Shown one piece after another: positions 15,588-24,139 of a stretch of 36,808 nt of DNA. Origin of the DNA: Gammaproteobacteria bacterium (GTDB lineage Bacteria; Pseudomonadota; Gammaproteobacteria; SZUA-229); assembly GCA_026195895.1 (NCBI GenBank), contig JAPHRO010000077.1, positions 1 through 36,808 on the forward strand, written 5' to 3'. A program made the position numbers and the translations under genes. The notes under the pieces were generated by a model. It ran no database searches. It saw only the letters and a program-made list of their open reading frames with translations, and was not told the DNA's origin. Position 1 is the first letter of the stretch. Each line of letters opens with the position of its first letter.

Positions 15588-16931
15588 TCACTCCTCCATT
15601 CGCATCAGGCTAGCTTTTAAACTGGCTTCTGAATCAATGAGGAACTGACCGGACACAACCACCGTGTCATTTTCCCTGAGACCTTCGATAATCTCTACCC
15701 AGTCTCCCGACTCCATGCCGGCGATAACTTTATTTTGTGCGAAACGACCGTCACCGAGATCAACAATAACTCGCTGCTCCTGACCGGTTCGAATCAGGGC
15801 TTCGCGGGGAATATGTAAAATATTTTCTTTTGCGCCACCATAAATTCTTACATGGGCATACATATTGGGTTTTAGTTCTTCACTGGGATTATCAAACTGC
15901 AAGCGTACTTTTAAAGTACGCGTTTTCGGATCGAGACTGGGATAAATATATTCAACTTTTCCTTCCCACTGCTTGCCTGGCAGATAACTTAGACTGACAT
16001 CGGCTGTCTGACCAAGTGCCACCCAATCCACCTGGTTTTCAAACACCTCGGCCAGTATCCAGACACGAGACAAATTGGCCAGTCGCATGATTTCCGTTGC
16101 AGGTTTCACAAACATTCCTTCGCGCACTTTCAAGCTCGCAACAACACCGTCCTGCTGTGCATATATGGCGACAGTTTGTGGTACTTTTTTATTTTTATTT
16201 AGATTATTGATTTGCCTGTTTGAAATACCCAATGAAATCAAACGATCTCTGGATGCTGACACCAGCCGCCGGTTACTGCTATTAAATGCCTGCACGTATT
16301 CTTCCATTGCATTTACCAGTGTTGGCGAATAGACATTAAACAGGCGATCGCCTTTTTTAACACGCTCACCTTCTGAGCGTACGGCGAGTTTTTCTATCCA
16401 GCCTTCGGTGCGTAAATGAATATGGCTGACGCGAGACTCATCATAGTCAACCGTGGCTACTGTATCGATACGACGCCATAGTTTACCGCGCTCGACTTTT
16501 GCCGTACGCACACCCATGTTGTTAATAACCGCGGGAGATATGCGCACATTAACACCATCATCAGCATCGTCATAAACGGGAATCAAATCCATTCCCATCG
16601 GCGACTTCCCGGGCTGATCACGACGATAACTGGCATCCATTGGTGCCACCCAGTAAAGAATTCTTTTTTCCTGTTCAGCTTCATTTTTTACCGCCACCAG
16701 ATCCATGCCACAAATCGGACAGTTGCCCGGTTCACCGCGGATAATCTGGGGGTGCATGGGACACACATAATTAGCATCAAGATGTTTTTCTGCATGCTCC
16801 AGCGCCGTTTCTTTTGAATCCATCGTTAATGATTTATTTGAGCTGTTCTGTTCTGCAAAAAACCACCCGGCCAGCAACACAACAATCACGACAATAAAAA
16901 TGGCTATAATGTTATTAGTTTTGTTACTCAT
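15588..16931 (-). CDS. cusB: CusB-type periplasmic adaptor with heavy-metal-binding domains
   Basis: A 447-aa membrane-fusion protein. An N-terminal anchor helix (about residues 8-27) precedes two heavy-metal-binding motifs: YVCPMHPQI..GNCPICGMDLV at about 55-80, and a degenerate copy (APMDASYRRDQPGKSPMGMDLIP) that keeps methionines but has lost the cysteines. The body is the usual barrel-hairpin-lipoyl arrangement, e.g. RTEGWIEKLAVRSEGERVKKGD and IYAQQDGVVASLKVREG. It links the CusA pump to the CusC channel and hands over Cu(I)/Ag(I). The ATG overlaps the stop of cusC (ATGA), so translation is coupled. Confidence 0.93.
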   Translation of the reverse strand: MSNKTNNIIAIFIVVIVVLLAGWFFAEQNSSNKSLTMDSKETALEHAEKHLDANYVCPMHPQIIRGEPGNCPICGMDLVAVKNEAEQEKRILYWVAPMDASYRRDQPGKSPMGMDLIPVYDDADDGVNVRISPAVINNMGVRTAKVERGKLWRRIDTVATVDYDESRVSHIHLRTEGWIEKLAVRSEGERVKKGDRLFNVYSPTLVNAMEEYVQAFNSSNRRLVSASRDRLISLGISNRQINNLNKNKKVPQTVAIYAQQDGVVASLKVREGMFVKPATEIMRLANLSRVWILAEVFENQVDWVALGQTADVSLSYLPGKQWEGKVEYIYPSLDPKTRTLKVRLQFDNPSEELKPNMYAHVRIYGGAKENILHIPREALIRTGQEQRVIVDLGDGRFAQNKVIAGMESGDWVEIIEGLRENDTVVVSGQFLIDSEASLKASLMRMEE

Positions 16932-18229
16932 TGCTCTGCCTCCACTGACAGTTGTGCCGTCATTAAATTTTCACCGGCAAAATAACGAATATCGGCATAA
17001 GCGATGGCCTGCTCAACATTTAATTTCAAACGCTGCAATTTTGCTTTTAGCTCCGCACTTCTTGCCCGGGTTAAAGTAAAAAAAGACACCACGCCAGACT
17101 GATACCCATTGAGTGCTGCAACCGCATTCTGTTTTGCCTGCGGCAATACTTTTTCATCATATAACTGGAGGCGTGTTTTTAATTTTTCCCAGCGTGCATA
17201 AACCTGCTCAAACTCGGACTGTAATTGTAAAAATGCATCCTGCTTTTCATAGCGCCTGGCCTGTAACTGTTTTGTTCTCGCTGCGACCACTCGATCCTGG
17301 CTATGCTCGGTAAATATCGGAACATCCAGATTCACCATGGCACTTAGAAAATCTGCACGGTCGCTACCATCCATATTTTCGCCATCGCGTTTGCCATAGG
17401 TCACATCAAATCCCCATTGCGGACTGTATTTCTGCCGGGCAAGGCTCAACTGTTTCTGGCTGGCTGAAATATTCGCCGACTTCTTTTTTAATAGCGGGTG
17501 CAGTTTCAGTAACTCAGCCAGACTTCCAGGCGTATGCTGAATATCTGTATTGAACGGCTGTCTGTTTTCTAACAGTGAATAGGTAGCGGCATCGGCTCCT
17601 ACCCATTGGGACAGGCCCGCTCTCGCCTGATCGAGTTTTGACGCAATCTGTTGCAACTGATCATCCAGTAGCGACAACTCCAGTTCCGCCTGTAGCACAT
17701 CCTGTTGCTGTTTACGTCCAGCCGCATAGAGCGACTGACTGACATCCAGTTGCTGTTTAAACAAATATCGATTTTGTTGAATGATTTTTTCTGATGCTTC
17801 CTGCAAATACACCTTCAGCCAGGCCTTGCGCACATTGCGCCTGACCGTGCGCTGGCGCAACGCCATATCAGCCCGTTTTATGATGGCTTTGGCCTGCATA
17901 AAACCGGCGGCATGTTGCAGGCTATCGCCACGCGGGATCATCTGGCTATAACCCAGCACCAGCTGGGTCATCGGCTCCTGATCAAGATCGTAACTATCGG
18001 TAGGTACCGAAAGAAATCCAAATTTAATTTTAGGATCTGGCCATTGATCACTGGCAACAGCCTGTTCTTCGAACGCCTGTGCATGCTGATGGAAACTTTT
18101 CGTCAACGGATCATTTTGCAACGCAAGCTGTTCCGCTGCAGCCATGCTCAGCCCAGGGGCAGCCATGATTTGACCCGATTGAATCAATATAAAAAGACCC
18201 AGGACTGGAAAATAATTGGTGGGTTTCAT
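16928..18229 (-). CDS. cusC: CusC-like outer-membrane channel (TolC family)
   Basis: 433 aa from the ATG at 18229, which has AGAGGA 8-9 bp upstream; an in-frame TTG at 18247 would add six residues and destroy that logic. The signal peptide ends near IMAAPG. Two OEP repeats are visible: helices rich in Q, A, L and R (RAGLSQWVGADA, then LARQKYSPQWGFDVTYG). It is the trimeric exit duct of the efflux pump. No lipobox cysteine is present, unlike E. coli CusC, which is a lipoprotein. It is the second gene of the minus-strand copper operon, after the small Met/Cys-rich protein. Confidence 0.9.
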   Translation of the reverse strand: MKPTNYFPVLGLFILIQSGQIMAAPGLSMAAAEQLALQNDPLTKSFHQHAQAFEEQAVASDQWPDPKIKFGFLSVPTDSYDLDQEPMTQLVLGYSQMIPRGDSLQHAAGFMQAKAIIKRADMALRQRTVRRNVRKAWLKVYLQEASEKIIQQNRYLFKQQLDVSQSLYAAGRKQQQDVLQAELELSLLDDQLQQIASKLDQARAGLSQWVGADAATYSLLENRQPFNTDIQHTPGSLAELLKLHPLLKKKSANISASQKQLSLARQKYSPQWGFDVTYGKRDGENMDGSDRADFLSAMVNLDVPIFTEHSQDRVVAARTKQLQARRYEKQDAFLQLQSEFEQVYARWEKLKTRLQLYDEKVLPQAKQNAVAALNGYQSGVVSFFTLTRARSAELKAKLQRLKLNVEQAIAYADIRYFAGENLMTAQLSVEAEQ

Positions 18230-18311
18230 ACCCGAATTCCTCTGCAAATTTTTTTCAAGGCACAGTAAAGCGCCCGCGATACGCGAATGCGTAGATTAAG
18301 CAGAAACGGGT

Positions 18312-18722
18312 CTAAATTAGCAGAATGGTATTTAGCAGCAGGGGCGGCGGACTGGTCTCTCGATAAAGCTGATCAGACCGGTCCAGATAAATGGCCTGTT
18401 GACTTGCAACAGTTTGATCACTGTAGATATGGGTAAAAACAATGTGAAAATAAATATTATCGACTGAGGCATTATTAACGCCATCCATTGACTGATCGTC
18501 AATAGCAACCACCGTTTCACACAGCGGTGGTGGACAATGGCAGTTAACCATGTCCGTCTGATGCCCCATGTTCATCTGCATCTTGCTTTGCAGCATGGCC
18601 GCATGGGATGGCATCTGAAAAACCAGATTGATCCAGGAAACCACAAACACAAACAGTACCCAGCGCGCTAAGCGCCTGATGTGTTTGTATTGATAGCTGC
18701 TAAAAATCATCGTTGTATTCAT
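18312..18722 (-). CDS. small exported Met/His/Cys-rich protein leading the Cu efflux operon
   Basis: A 136-aa protein. Residues 18-41 are hydrophobic (ARWVLFVFVVSWINLVF) and end at SHA-A, a probable signal peptide or anchor. Directly after this comes MLQSKMQMNMGHQTDMVNCH followed by CPPPLCE: seven Met/His and three Cys in about 27 residues, an obvious soft-metal ligand set. The C-terminus has SPPPLLLNTILLI. I do not recognise the family. Position (first gene after the promoter of the Cus-like operon, 82 bp before cusC) and composition suggest a periplasmic copper chaperone or sensor; this is inference. Confidence 0.75.
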   Translation of the reverse strand: MNTTMIFSSYQYKHIRRLARWVLFVFVVSWINLVFQMPSHAAMLQSKMQMNMGHQTDMVNCHCPPPLCETVVAIDDQSMDGVNNASVDNIYFHIVFTHIYSDQTVASQQAIYLDRSDQLYRETSPPPLLLNTILLI

Positions 18723-18748
18723 GGCCAGTGGACTATAGGTTTAATGAC

Positions 18749-18776
18749 AGTATATTTGAATAAATGTTCAAAGCAA
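18749..18776 (-). promoter_or_regulatory. putative promoter of the Cu efflux operon with a dyad in its spacer
   Basis: On the minus strand: TTGCTT (18776-18771), a 16-bp spacer, then TATACT (18754-18749), about 20 bp before the predicted transcript start codon region. An 18-bp inverted repeat, TTTGAA-N6-TTCAAA (18755-18772), fills the spacer, the place where metal-dependent activators or repressors often bind. Confidence 0.5.
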
Positions 18777-18852
18777 CCAGCAATCAGCTGGTCAGCCAGG
18801 CTATATTAATAAACAATAAATTACCTATGTTGCTGATTAATTTGAAAATTTG

Positions 18853-18864
18853 ACCCATATGGGT
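18853..18864. promoter_or_regulatory. perfect palindrome ACCCATATGGGT
   Basis: A 12-bp perfect dyad in the divergent region between the copper operon and the Crp/Fnr gene. It may be an operator; the protein that binds it is unknown. Confidence 0.4.
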
Positions 18865-18912
18865 GTGTTGCCTGGGCTGCTGAAACAAATATAATTGGAC
18901 CCTGGCGGTTTA

Positions 18913-18928
18913 TGTAACATATATCACA
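18913..18928. promoter_or_regulatory. CRP/FNR-like binding site
   Basis: TGTAA-CATATA-TCACA matches the CRP consensus TGTGA-N6-TCACA at nine of ten arm positions. It lies about 80 bp before the Crp/Fnr-type gene, so autoregulation or control by a CRP homologue is plausible. Confidence 0.5.
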
Positions 18929-19010
18929 TACATCGTCTAAATGACCTACCTATTATAAACCCTACAAGTACACCAGGTATTATTGCATCAGTATTGGGCG
19001 GGGATGTTTT

Positions 19011-19748
19011 ATGCATAATTCTAATATAGCCGGAATTAAATCCAGCGAAGTTGAATCTATTGATATCCAGGACGATAGAAAACGTGAACTCGAAGCATCC
19101 TACCCTATGCTGGGTTCAATTAATGATCCCGAGTGGATCAGCACAATTAATAAAGCCAGAAACCTCGATTTCAATCCCCACACCGTGATGTTCAGTGGCT
19201 CGGCACCCTGTAACAATTTCATGTTCATCCTGAAAGGCATTATCCGTATTTACCAGACTGCGGAAGATGGCCGCGAACTGACCCTTTATCGCGTGGAAGC
19301 GGGCGACCTTTGCATTTTAAGTTTAAACAGCATGCTGCAGAACCAGTCATTTAATGCCATTGCTGAAACGGAAACCGATGTCACTGCACTGGTATTAAAT
19401 GCCGACGATTTCAAAGTTGCCATGAACGGCTCAGAAACTTTTCGCAACTATGTAGTCACCACGCTCACTGAACGCCTGTGTGAAACCATGTATCTGATTC
19501 AAAATACCGCATTCAATCATTTAAATATGCGTCTGGCCTGTATGTTAGGCAGCCTGTTTGAACGAAATCAGGGACCGGTTCTAAAAATTACCCATCAGGA
19601 TCTGGCCCACGAATTAGGTACTACTCGCGAAGTTATCAGTCGTATTCTAAAAGAATTTGAACGCCAGGACTGCATCAAATTATCGCGTGGTTATATCAAA
19701 CTTGCGTCAGCCGAAGGGCTTGAGTGGTTTTCAAATAATCCAAAATAA
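19011..19748 (+). CDS. Crp/Fnr-family transcription regulator
   Basis: A 245-aa regulator with the classical two-domain layout. Residues 50-170 are a cNMP-type beta-roll sensor (MFSGSAPCNNFMFILKGIIRIYQ, LYRVEAGDLCILSLNSML). Residues 190-235 are a Crp-type winged helix: ITHQDLAHELGTTREVISRILKEF, where TTREVxSRxL is the recognition helix. The N-terminal FNR iron-sulfur cysteines are absent, and the arginine/serine pair of true cAMP binders is not evident, so it may sense another ligand (haem/NO or redox). The ribosome-binding site GGGGA lies 6-7 bp before the ATG. It is divergent from the copper operon; whether it controls it is unproven. Confidence 0.9.
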   Translation: MHNSNIAGIKSSEVESIDIQDDRKRELEASYPMLGSINDPEWISTINKARNLDFNPHTVMFSGSAPCNNFMFILKGIIRIYQTAEDGRELTLYRVEAGDLCILSLNSMLQNQSFNAIAETETDVTALVLNADDFKVAMNGSETFRNYVVTTLTERLCETMYLIQNTAFNHLNMRLACMLGSLFERNQGPVLKITHQDLAHELGTTREVISRILKEFERQDCIKLSRGYIKLASAEGLEWFSNNPK

Positions 19749-20032
19749 ATTACTTTTAAAACATCACATGGATGTAAGTAATTTACTTAAATAATTTTCC
19801 GCACTGTATCATTTGTCACAGACATATATCTAATTGCAAATTATATTTGGAATCAGGATTTCATTAAAGCTGAATAATTTATTCAGGCGCAACAGGGAAT
19901 TTTATTTGCTCAGAGCCTGATAGCAGTTTGCAACATCATTTAGCATCACAGGGAAGTGAGTATTTTTTTCTGGTTATCTCTCGGCAACTTCATCAGCACC
20001 TGACACCGGTTACACAATACTTGCTGTAAAAA

Positions 20033-20599
20033 TTAATCCTCAACGATGGACAAACCATCGGTATTGGGAGGCGGTGGCGACTCTTTTTCTTCATGCTCAG
20101 CCAGATCACTGCCGGGGGCTGCCATACTGATCGAACTGATATCCAGTTCAGGCGGCGCAACTTCTTTGATTTCATCCTGTACATCACTGCCTGGTGGCGC
20201 CAGCGTGGCGGACAATTCGCTAATCTGGTCACCGGTTATATGTAGTGGATCTGTATCAGGTGCCGGTGGGATACCCTCCCGAACCGGCGTATTACTCGTT
20301 GTTGCCGTTGCGGGCACGGCAGACGCGGCAAGCACACTGCTCTCCGCTGGCACAGGTATGGTCTCAGACAGGTTTTTTACTTCACAAATCGCGCCCGCAT
20401 TTTCCAGTGCCACCTTATATTTCGTCGCCGTCGCCTGATCAATATTTTTCTTGATCACCACACGTTTACCCGAAAACAGGTGAGCCAGCTTGGCGGCATC
20501 CGCTTTAAACATTTTGCCAATACTGGCCCTGACCTGTTCGGCATCAGCACCCGCTGCTATTTCGCCGCGAAACGCGACTTCGTACATATCTCCACTCAT
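20033..20599 (-). CDS. hypothetical protein with an L7/L12-like N-domain and repeat tail
   Basis: A 188-aa acidic protein. Residues 1-75 form a compact domain (YEVAFRGEIAAGADAEQVRA, then MFKADAAKLAHLFSGKRVVI and ATKYKVALENAGAICEV) found at the N-terminus of many uncharacterised gammaproteobacterial proteins. The remainder is disordered, with tandem degenerate repeats of the form APPGSD-x-(D/E)-x5-PPxxD: LAPPGSDVQDEIKEVAPPELD, then MAAPGSDLAEHEEKESPPPPNTD. There is no signal peptide. AGGTG lies 6 bp before the ATG. The gene is divergent from ppnN; the function is unknown. The 284-bp interval 19749-20032 shows nothing recognisable. Confidence 0.78.
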   Translation of the reverse strand: MSGDMYEVAFRGEIAAGADAEQVRASIGKMFKADAAKLAHLFSGKRVVIKKNIDQATATKYKVALENAGAICEVKNLSETIPVPAESSVLAASAVPATATTSNTPVREGIPPAPDTDPLHITGDQISELSATLAPPGSDVQDEIKEVAPPELDISSISMAAPGSDLAEHEEKESPPPPNTDGLSIVED

Positions 20600-20745
20600 G
20601 GATCACCTTTCTATGTCCAGCCATCGACACAACAATGTAATGTATACACTATAATCTAGTTAAAAGAATCCGCTGACTCAAGCAATAGTTGTAAGTTTTA
20701 ATAGACTCCTACAAACAGGTCACTCTCTAGAAAGCAGTTAATTGA

Positions 20746-22119
20746 ATGAATAAACATAGTATTACATCACGCATCGCGCCACAGGATCGCCTCAACATCC
20801 TGTCTCAAATCGAAGTAAACAAGCTGATTGAAGTCAGCGCATCCGGTGGTTATTACGATATTTACCGTCTTTGCTCGCTGGCGGTGCTCAACGTAGGCAG
20901 CGTAGTAGACGACACTAAAGCCGTACTGGAAAAGTATAAAAATTTCGATATTCATGTCATCCAGCAGGAGCGTGGCGTCAAGCTCGAAGTAGAAAATGCG
21001 CCGAGCAGCGCCTTTGTTGATGGCCAGATGATTACCGGTATCCAGGAACATTTATTTTCCGTATTGCGCGATATTGTTTATGCCAAAAATGAAATCGAAA
21101 CACGAAAAAAGTTTGATCTGAATTCTCGCGATGGCATTACCAATGCAGTGTTTCACATATTACGCAACGCCAATATCCTGGAACCAAACAAAGTACCCAA
21201 TATGGTCGTCTGCTGGGGTGGCCATTCCATTAGCCGTGAAGAATATGACTACACCAAAGAAGTGGGCCATGAAATGGGGCTGCGCGGCTTAAATATCTGC
21301 ACCGGCTGTGGCCCGGGAGCCATGAAAGGCCCGATGAAAGGCGCCACCATCGGACATAACAAACAGCGCGTTTATAATGGCCGATATATCGGTATTACCG
21401 AGCCAGGAATCATCGCTGCCGAATCGCCCAACCCGATCGTTAATGAGCTGGTGATTCTGCCCGATATTGAAAAACGCCTGGAAGCTTTTGTGCGCACTGG
21501 TCATGGCATTGTGGTATTTCCGGGTGGTGCTGGCACCGCCGAAGAAATACTCTATATACTTGGCATCTTGTTGCACCCTGATAATGCTGAACTGCCTTTT
21601 CCATTAATTTTTACCGGTCCTAAAAGTTCTGAAGAATATTTCAGACAAATCCATCATTTCATTGAAATGACCCTGGGCTTTGAAGCTCAGCAACGCTACA
21701 AAATTATTATTAATGATCCGGCACTGGTGGCTCGCGAAATGAAATCGGGGATGGAAGCCGTGAAGGATTTTCGGCGGGCTAATTCCGACGCTTATTATTT
21801 CAACTGGATTCTTAAAATCGAAAATGAATTCCAGCAGCCGTTTGATCCCTGTCACGAGAACATGGCGAACTTACAGCTTCATAAAGACCAGAAGCGACAC
21901 CTGCTTGCAGCAAATCTGCGTCGGGCATTTTCTGGCATCGTCGCAGGTAACGTCAAAGAAGACGGCATTCAGGCCATCGAAGAACACGGGCATTTTGAAA
22001 TTCGGGGTGATAAATCCATTATGCAACCGCTGGATGCCCTGCTGGAATCTTTCGTACAACAACACCGCATGAAACTACCCGGAAAAAAATACATTCCCTG
22101 TTACAAAGTTGTAACCTGA
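20746..22119 (+). CDS. ppnN: pyrimidine/purine nucleotide 5'-monophosphate nucleosidase (LOG family)
   Basis: A 457-aa PpnN (YgdH) homologue; the E. coli protein is 454 aa. The N-terminal domain (about 1-140: LIEVSASGGYYDIYRLCSLAVLN) and the central Rossmann-type LOG domain are both present. Key motifs are GHSISREEYDYTKEVG, CTGCGPGAMKGPMKGATIGH and the signature FPGGAGTAEEILYILG. The enzyme hydrolyses nucleoside monophosphates to base and ribose 5-phosphate and is activated by (p)ppGpp in E. coli. A TATAAT box lies at 20650-20655, but its -35 partner is unclear. The gene is monocistronic. Confidence 0.94.
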   Translation: MNKHSITSRIAPQDRLNILSQIEVNKLIEVSASGGYYDIYRLCSLAVLNVGSVVDDTKAVLEKYKNFDIHVIQQERGVKLEVENAPSSAFVDGQMITGIQEHLFSVLRDIVYAKNEIETRKKFDLNSRDGITNAVFHILRNANILEPNKVPNMVVCWGGHSISREEYDYTKEVGHEMGLRGLNICTGCGPGAMKGPMKGATIGHNKQRVYNGRYIGITEPGIIAAESPNPIVNELVILPDIEKRLEAFVRTGHGIVVFPGGAGTAEEILYILGILLHPDNAELPFPLIFTGPKSSEEYFRQIHHFIEMTLGFEAQQRYKIIINDPALVAREMKSGMEAVKDFRRANSDAYYFNWILKIENEFQQPFDPCHENMANLQLHKDQKRHLLAANLRRAFSGIVAGNVKEDGIQAIEEHGHFEIRGDKSIMQPLDALLESFVQQHRMKLPGKKYIPCYKVVT

Positions 22120-22266
22120 TATTCTATGCTCAGCTACGGTTAAAAAAACACAACATAAACACTGATAAAACAAGTGTAGAAGTCGATATCTGGTATGCTA
22201 TTTGCTGGATTTTAAGCGTATCCAAACTATACTATTAACCACATATTAAATTTAGGGGAAGGGAAT

Positions 22267-22848
22267 ATGACTGGAGGACAACCCGTACCATTAATACTCA
22301 CACTGGATAATGCGGGCCGGCCCATTGACTGGCTGCACTGGCAGGATGTGGTTAATTTATATGTCCGTGAGCAGGTTGCCTGGACGGCCAGTAACACAAC
22401 GATTCGCGTGTTTGGCGGTATCAATCAAATTTCAGGTCAACAATCCTTCCTTGATTTAAACACCATCATCGCCGTTCGCGGTGCTCAGGCAAAACACAAT
22501 AAAGATGTCGGACCGCCGTTAACCAATCGCGCTTTGTTTGAACGTGATCGACATATCTGTATTTACTGCGGCAATAATTTTAAAACGTCGCTATTAACAC
22601 GCGATCATGTTCGCCCCCGAGCCCAGGGTGGTAAAGATCACTGGAAAAATGTGGTCACTGCCTGCAAAGCCTGCAATGTAAAAAAAGGTTGTCGCACTCC
22701 CGGCGAAGCCCATATGCCACTGCTCGCCTTGCCCTATATTCCCAACAAAGCGGAAGCAATGATTTTGTCCAATCGTCGCATTCTGGCTGACCAGATGGAT
22801 TTTTTACGCTCGCACGTACCCCACGACCGCAGAGATTCGTTTAATTGA
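22267..22848 (+). CDS. HNH endonuclease family protein
   Basis: A 193-aa protein. Residues 90-140 hold an HNH domain: CIYCGNNF, then TRDHVRPRAQGGKDHWKNVV with the metal-binding His and Asn, then CKACNVKKG. Two CxxC pairs bind a structural zinc. The N-terminal 85 residues (LILTLDNAGRPIDWLHWQDV) match the HNH_5-type housekeeping proteins common in proteobacteria; no phage or restriction neighbours are present. The ribosome-binding region is GGGGAAGGGA just before the ATG. It overlaps the convergent cupin gene by 8 bp at the 3' end. The substrate is unknown. Confidence 0.88.
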   Translation: MTGGQPVPLILTLDNAGRPIDWLHWQDVVNLYVREQVAWTASNTTIRVFGGINQISGQQSFLDLNTIIAVRGAQAKHNKDVGPPLTNRALFERDRHICIYCGNNFKTSLLTRDHVRPRAQGGKDHWKNVVTACKACNVKKGCRTPGEAHMPLLALPYIPNKAEAMILSNRRILADQMDFLRSHVPHDRRDSFN

Positions 22849-23116
22849 AGCGATAATGTTTTTTTACATCCTGCTTAATTAACCAGCTGCAGGACATCCC
22901 CTCTGGAAAAGTCACCAGATCCCCTGCCCCCATTTCTACCGGCTGCCCACCATCAGGCGTCACTATCACTGCTCCATCAAGAAAATAACAAACTTCCTCT
23001 GCATCATAGGTCCAGGGAAATTCTGACGCTGCTTTAGTCCAGACATCCCAGTCACTGACACCCAGTTCATCGAGTCTTTGCTGGTCAGGCTTATGCTCTA
23101 TTTTTATTCCACTCAT
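22841..23116 (-). CDS. cupin-domain protein (DUF861/cupin_3 type)
   Basis: A 91-aa short cupin. The pattern WTYDAEEVCYFLDGAVIVTPDGG followed by MGAGDLVTFPEGMSCSWLI is typical of cupin_3 (EutQ-like) proteins: a Glu rather than the usual His-rich motif 1, and no clear second-motif histidine. It lies 37 bp downstream of the SDR gene on the same strand, so the two are probably cotranscribed. The function is unknown. Confidence 0.85.
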   Translation of the reverse strand: MSGIKIEHKPDQQRLDELGVSDWDVWTKAASEFPWTYDAEEVCYFLDGAVIVTPDGGQPVEMGAGDLVTFPEGMSCSWLIKQDVKKHYRFN

Positions 23117-23153
23117 TTAAATTAACTCTTTTCTTTTATTAGATAAATTAGCT

Positions 23154-24035
23154 TTAAATATTCTTCAATCCCGCATCAAGATCAGGATACTGAAAAACAT
23201 AATTAAAATCTTTCAATAATTTTTCATTGGAGATGCGTTTCGATTCTGCAAGATAGGACATCATACCCGGCGACAATTCTTCCCCCGCCTGCTGCATCGA
23301 AATTTCTGGCGGCCGGGGCAAGCCAAGCGTATCGGCAACTTTCATAAAATAGTCATTCATGGTGCTCGGATTGCCATCGCAACAATTATAAATACCTGAA
23401 ATTTTATCATCGACAATTGCCTGCGCACAGATATTAGCCAGATCAATGGCATGAATCCGATTACTGAAACCGGAGTCTTCGGCACGCACGATTGGCTCAC
23501 CGGATTTAATACGTTTTATCGGTAGTTTACCCGACCCATAAATACCGGGCACGCGTAAGACCACCAGTGGAATATGTTTTTTTTTGCAATAAGCGGCAGC
23601 CTGTTGTTCCGCATCCAGCCGCCGCCGAGCGCGATCAACCTGAGGGTTGGCCGGAGTGTCTTCATTAATCCATTTGCCTTCGCAATCACCATAAACACCG
23701 GTAGTGCTAATGAGTACCATTTTTTCCGGTGCACTATGTTTTAACAAATTTAAAAAATTGTGGATACGGCTATCGGATGCTCCGCTTCGAGGCGGTGGCA
23801 CCAGATATAATATACGCCCTGCCGTGCCAGTAAACTTTTCTGGCAATTCCGCAGCTTTATCATCGAGATCAATCTTATATGAACTTAGCTTTTGCGCCGC
23901 GCATTTTTTCAGGCTCGTATCGGTATGCACCATTGCGCTAACATTTACATTTTTGTCAGCTAATTCACTGGCAACTAGCTGACCAATATACCCGCAACCC
24001 ATAATAATTATGTTCGAAGCATGCTGCTGTTTCAT
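23154..24035 (-). CDS. NAD(P)-dependent SDR/epimerase, YeeZ-like
   Basis: A 293-aa atypical short-chain dehydrogenase. The nucleotide-binding turn GCGYIGQLVASEL sits at residues 14-26 (GxGxxG type), and STTGVYGDCEGKWINEDTP at about 110-128 is the conserved motif of the YeeZ/YfcH-like group. The usual YxxxK catalytic pair is not clear: the corresponding region reads RARRRLDAEQQAA. The second half (VLRVPGIYGSGKLPIKRIKSG and RIHAIDLANICAQA) is typical of extended SDRs. The substrate is unknown. The minus-strand cupin follows it. Confidence 0.88.
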   Translation of the reverse strand: MKQQHASNIIIMGCGYIGQLVASELADKNVNVSAMVHTDTSLKKCAAQKLSSYKIDLDDKAAELPEKFTGTAGRILYLVPPPRSGASDSRIHNFLNLLKHSAPEKMVLISTTGVYGDCEGKWINEDTPANPQVDRARRRLDAEQQAAAYCKKKHIPLVVLRVPGIYGSGKLPIKRIKSGEPIVRAEDSGFSNRIHAIDLANICAQAIVDDKISGIYNCCDGNPSTMNDYFMKVADTLGLPRPPEISMQQAGEELSPGMMSYLAESKRISNEKLLKDFNYVFQYPDLDAGLKNI

Positions 24036-24089
24036 TTGATTATTCCGAATTCAATATTGATATAGTATATTTTTTATCTGGCACAAAAA

Positions 24090-24112
24090 AGCCCGACATA
24101 AAGTCGGGCCTC
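24090..24112 (-). terminator. rho-independent terminator of the Cys-rich secreted protein gene
   Basis: GCCCGAC-TTTAT-GTCGGGC followed by TTTTTT when read on the minus strand. It lies about 30 bp past the stop at 24140 and before the SDR gene start. Confidence 0.85.
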
Positions 24113-24139
24113 AATCACCATCACCATAATGACGAATGC

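Noticed and set aside
20046-20438. 130-codon plus-strand frame opposite the repeat-tailed protein
   Set aside because: Serine/glycine-rich mirror of the Pro/Ala/Asp-rich gene; the minus strand has the ribosome-binding site and the conserved N-domain.
22841-24035. Cupin and SDR genes as part of a defence island with the HNH gene
   Set aside because: The HNH protein belongs to a common housekeeping-type family, and no nuclease, helicase or methylase partners are present; convergent orientation argues against a shared operon.
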